Positions 63,162 through 64,000 of a DNA stretch of 64,000 bases are shown piece by piece. Made by a program: the position numbers and the translations under genes. The stretch is from Cyanobium sp. FACHB-13342 (GTDB lineage: Bacteria; Cyanobacteriota; Cyanobacteriia; PCC-6307; Cyanobiaceae). The DNA is taken from assembly GCF_014697415.1 (NCBI RefSeq), contig NZ_JACJRT010000007.1, positions 1 to 64,000 of the forward strand, in the 5' to 3' direction. The notes beneath the pieces are model-generated. The model did not search any database and was not told the DNA's origin. It was given only the letters and a program-made list of their open reading frames with translations. Position 1 is the stretch's first letter. Each line of letters begins with the position of its first letter.

Positions 63162-64000
63162 ATGCGTCGTTCCCTCTCCCTGCTGCTCGGCTCCTTGGTG
63201 GGCACCGCCCTGAGCCTGACCGTGCTGCTCGCCGGTGCCAGCCCCAGCTGGGCCTACCCCTTCTGGGCCCAGCAGAACTACGACTACCCGCGTGAAGCCA
63301 CCGGCAAGCTGGCCTGCGCCAACTGCCACCTGGCCAAGAAGCCCACCCACGTCGAACTGCCCCAGGCGGTGTTCCCCGATGAGGTGTTTAAGGTGGAAGT
63401 CGAGATCCCTTACGACACCAAGGTGCAGCAGGTGGCTGGCGACGGCAGCCCCAGTGGCCTCAACGTTGGCGCCGTGGTGATGCTCCCCGACGGCTTCACC
63501 CTGGCTCCGGCCGATCGCCTCAGCGACGAGCTCAAGGAGGAGACCGCCGGGGTTTACGTGACCACCTGGAACGAGGAGAACCCGAACATCCTGCTGGTGG
63601 GCCCGCTGCCTGGTGACGATCACCAGACCATCGTCTTCCCGATCCTCTCCCCTGATCCGGCCACGGACAGCTCCATCCACTTCGGCAAATACCAGCTGCA
63701 CGTGGGCGGCAACCGGGGCCGCGGCCAGGTCTATCCCACCGGTGAGAAGAGCAACAACGGCGTCTTCAACGCTCCCGTGACCGGTCAGGTTTCCGCCATC
63801 ACCGCTGGGGACAATGGGGCCTCTGTGGTCGAAATCACCGCAGCCGACGGCAGCAAGGCCAGCGAAACCGTTCCCGCCGGCCCGACCATCACCGTCGCCG
63901 TGGGTGACGCCGTCACCGCCGGTGCAGCGCTCACTAACGATCCGAACGTCGGTGGCTTCGGCCAGATCGACGCCGAGGTGGTACTGCAGAACCCTGTTCG
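63162..64000 (+). CDS. petA: Cytochrome f, partial
   Basis: First 279 codons; the end is beyond the window. Signal peptide at about 1-31 ([18 protein letters not shown]), mature Tyr32 in [20 protein letters not shown], heme motif C52-A-N-C55-H56, then [20 protein letters not shown] and [20 protein letters not shown], as in all cytochrome f. Tyr32 amine ligates the heme iron. A GTG directly before the ATG (63159) is another possible start. The missing part should hold the membrane anchor. Confidence 0.97.
   Translation, partial: MRRSLSLLLGSLVGTALSLTVLLAGASPSWAYPFWAQQNYDYPREATGKLACANCHLAKKPTHVELPQAVFPDEVFKVEVEIPYDTKVQQVAGDGSPSGLNVGAVVMLPDGFTLAPADRLSDELKEETAGVYVTTWNEENPNILLVGPLPGDDHQTIVFPILSPDPATDSSIHFGKYQLHVGGNRGRGQVYPTGEKSNNGVFNAPVTGQVSAITAGDNGASVVEITAADGSKASETVPAGPTITVAVGDAVTAGAALTNDPNVGGFGQIDAEVVLQNPV

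Overview
The window is a GC-rich (roughly 70 %) stretch of a cyanobacterial chromosome. Photosystem I (psaF, psaJ), cytochrome b6f (petC, petA, petG), chlorophyll synthesis (chlI), a high-light-inducible protein, cytochrome cM, lycopene cyclase and several cyanobacteria-only families (CAAD/CURT1, DUF3067, DUF3370) all point to a unicellular Cyanobium/Synechococcus-type picocyanobacterium. Species assignment is an inference from gene content and base composition. Genes are very tightly packed: many neighbours share 1-13 bases, and many starts are GTG or TTG. No tRNA, rRNA, insertion sequence or CRISPR array was seen.

Layout. 1-272: the N-terminal end of gmd. 490-959: a RHH/RelE-type toxin-antitoxin pair whose toxin start is damaged or non-canonical. 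1363-6731: a polysaccharide-export operon (outer-membrane polysaccharide exporter, a co-polymerase with a degenerate kinase domain, a large predicted outer-membrane barrel, and a membrane-anchored coiled-coil protein). 6738-7925: an atypical LysR-like regulator with an A+T-richer upstream region holding a promoter and hairpins. 7926-18688: core metabolism (orphan sugar-type permease, leuA, GH57 glucan branching enzyme, crtL, gyrA, a DUF39 homocysteine-biosynthesis protein, CAAD protein), interrupted by a TacA/TacT-type toxin-antitoxin pair. 18756-33000: housekeeping and photosynthesis genes (guaB3, trxA, LOG-family protein, hisH, rsmD, petG, cytM, trmJ-like, serine hydrolase, DUF3370, chlI, ruvC, MTHFS, sufE, hom) and the start of an oligopeptide/nickel-type ABC importer.

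34561-51984 is the accessory highlight: a DUF1400 hydrolase, an MFS carrier, a translationally coupled operon (membrane alpha/beta hydrolase, P450, small acidic protein), a SRPBCC protein, and a second minus-strand operon that runs MFS carrier, GT28/MGDG-synthase-like glycosyltransferase, a single-module fully reducing polyketide synthase (KS-AT-DH-ER-KR-ACP-thioester reductase) and a membrane glycosyltransferase. The simplest reading is that the synthase builds a saturated long-chain aldehyde or alcohol that is glycosylated once or twice, perhaps hydroxylated by the P450, and moved by the carrier. That would be a heterocyst-glycolipid-like lipid made by a unicell. The product is not known from sequence.

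51981-64000 returns to core genes: ychF, a HlyD-type efflux adaptor, wecB, a PilT-type ATPase with a proline-rich start, hli, tsaD, psaF-psaJ with a clear terminator, gmk, rqcH-like, tatC, DUF3067, petC and the first 279 codons of petA. The Rieske protein PetC carries a twin-arginine signal and sits one gene beyond tatC.
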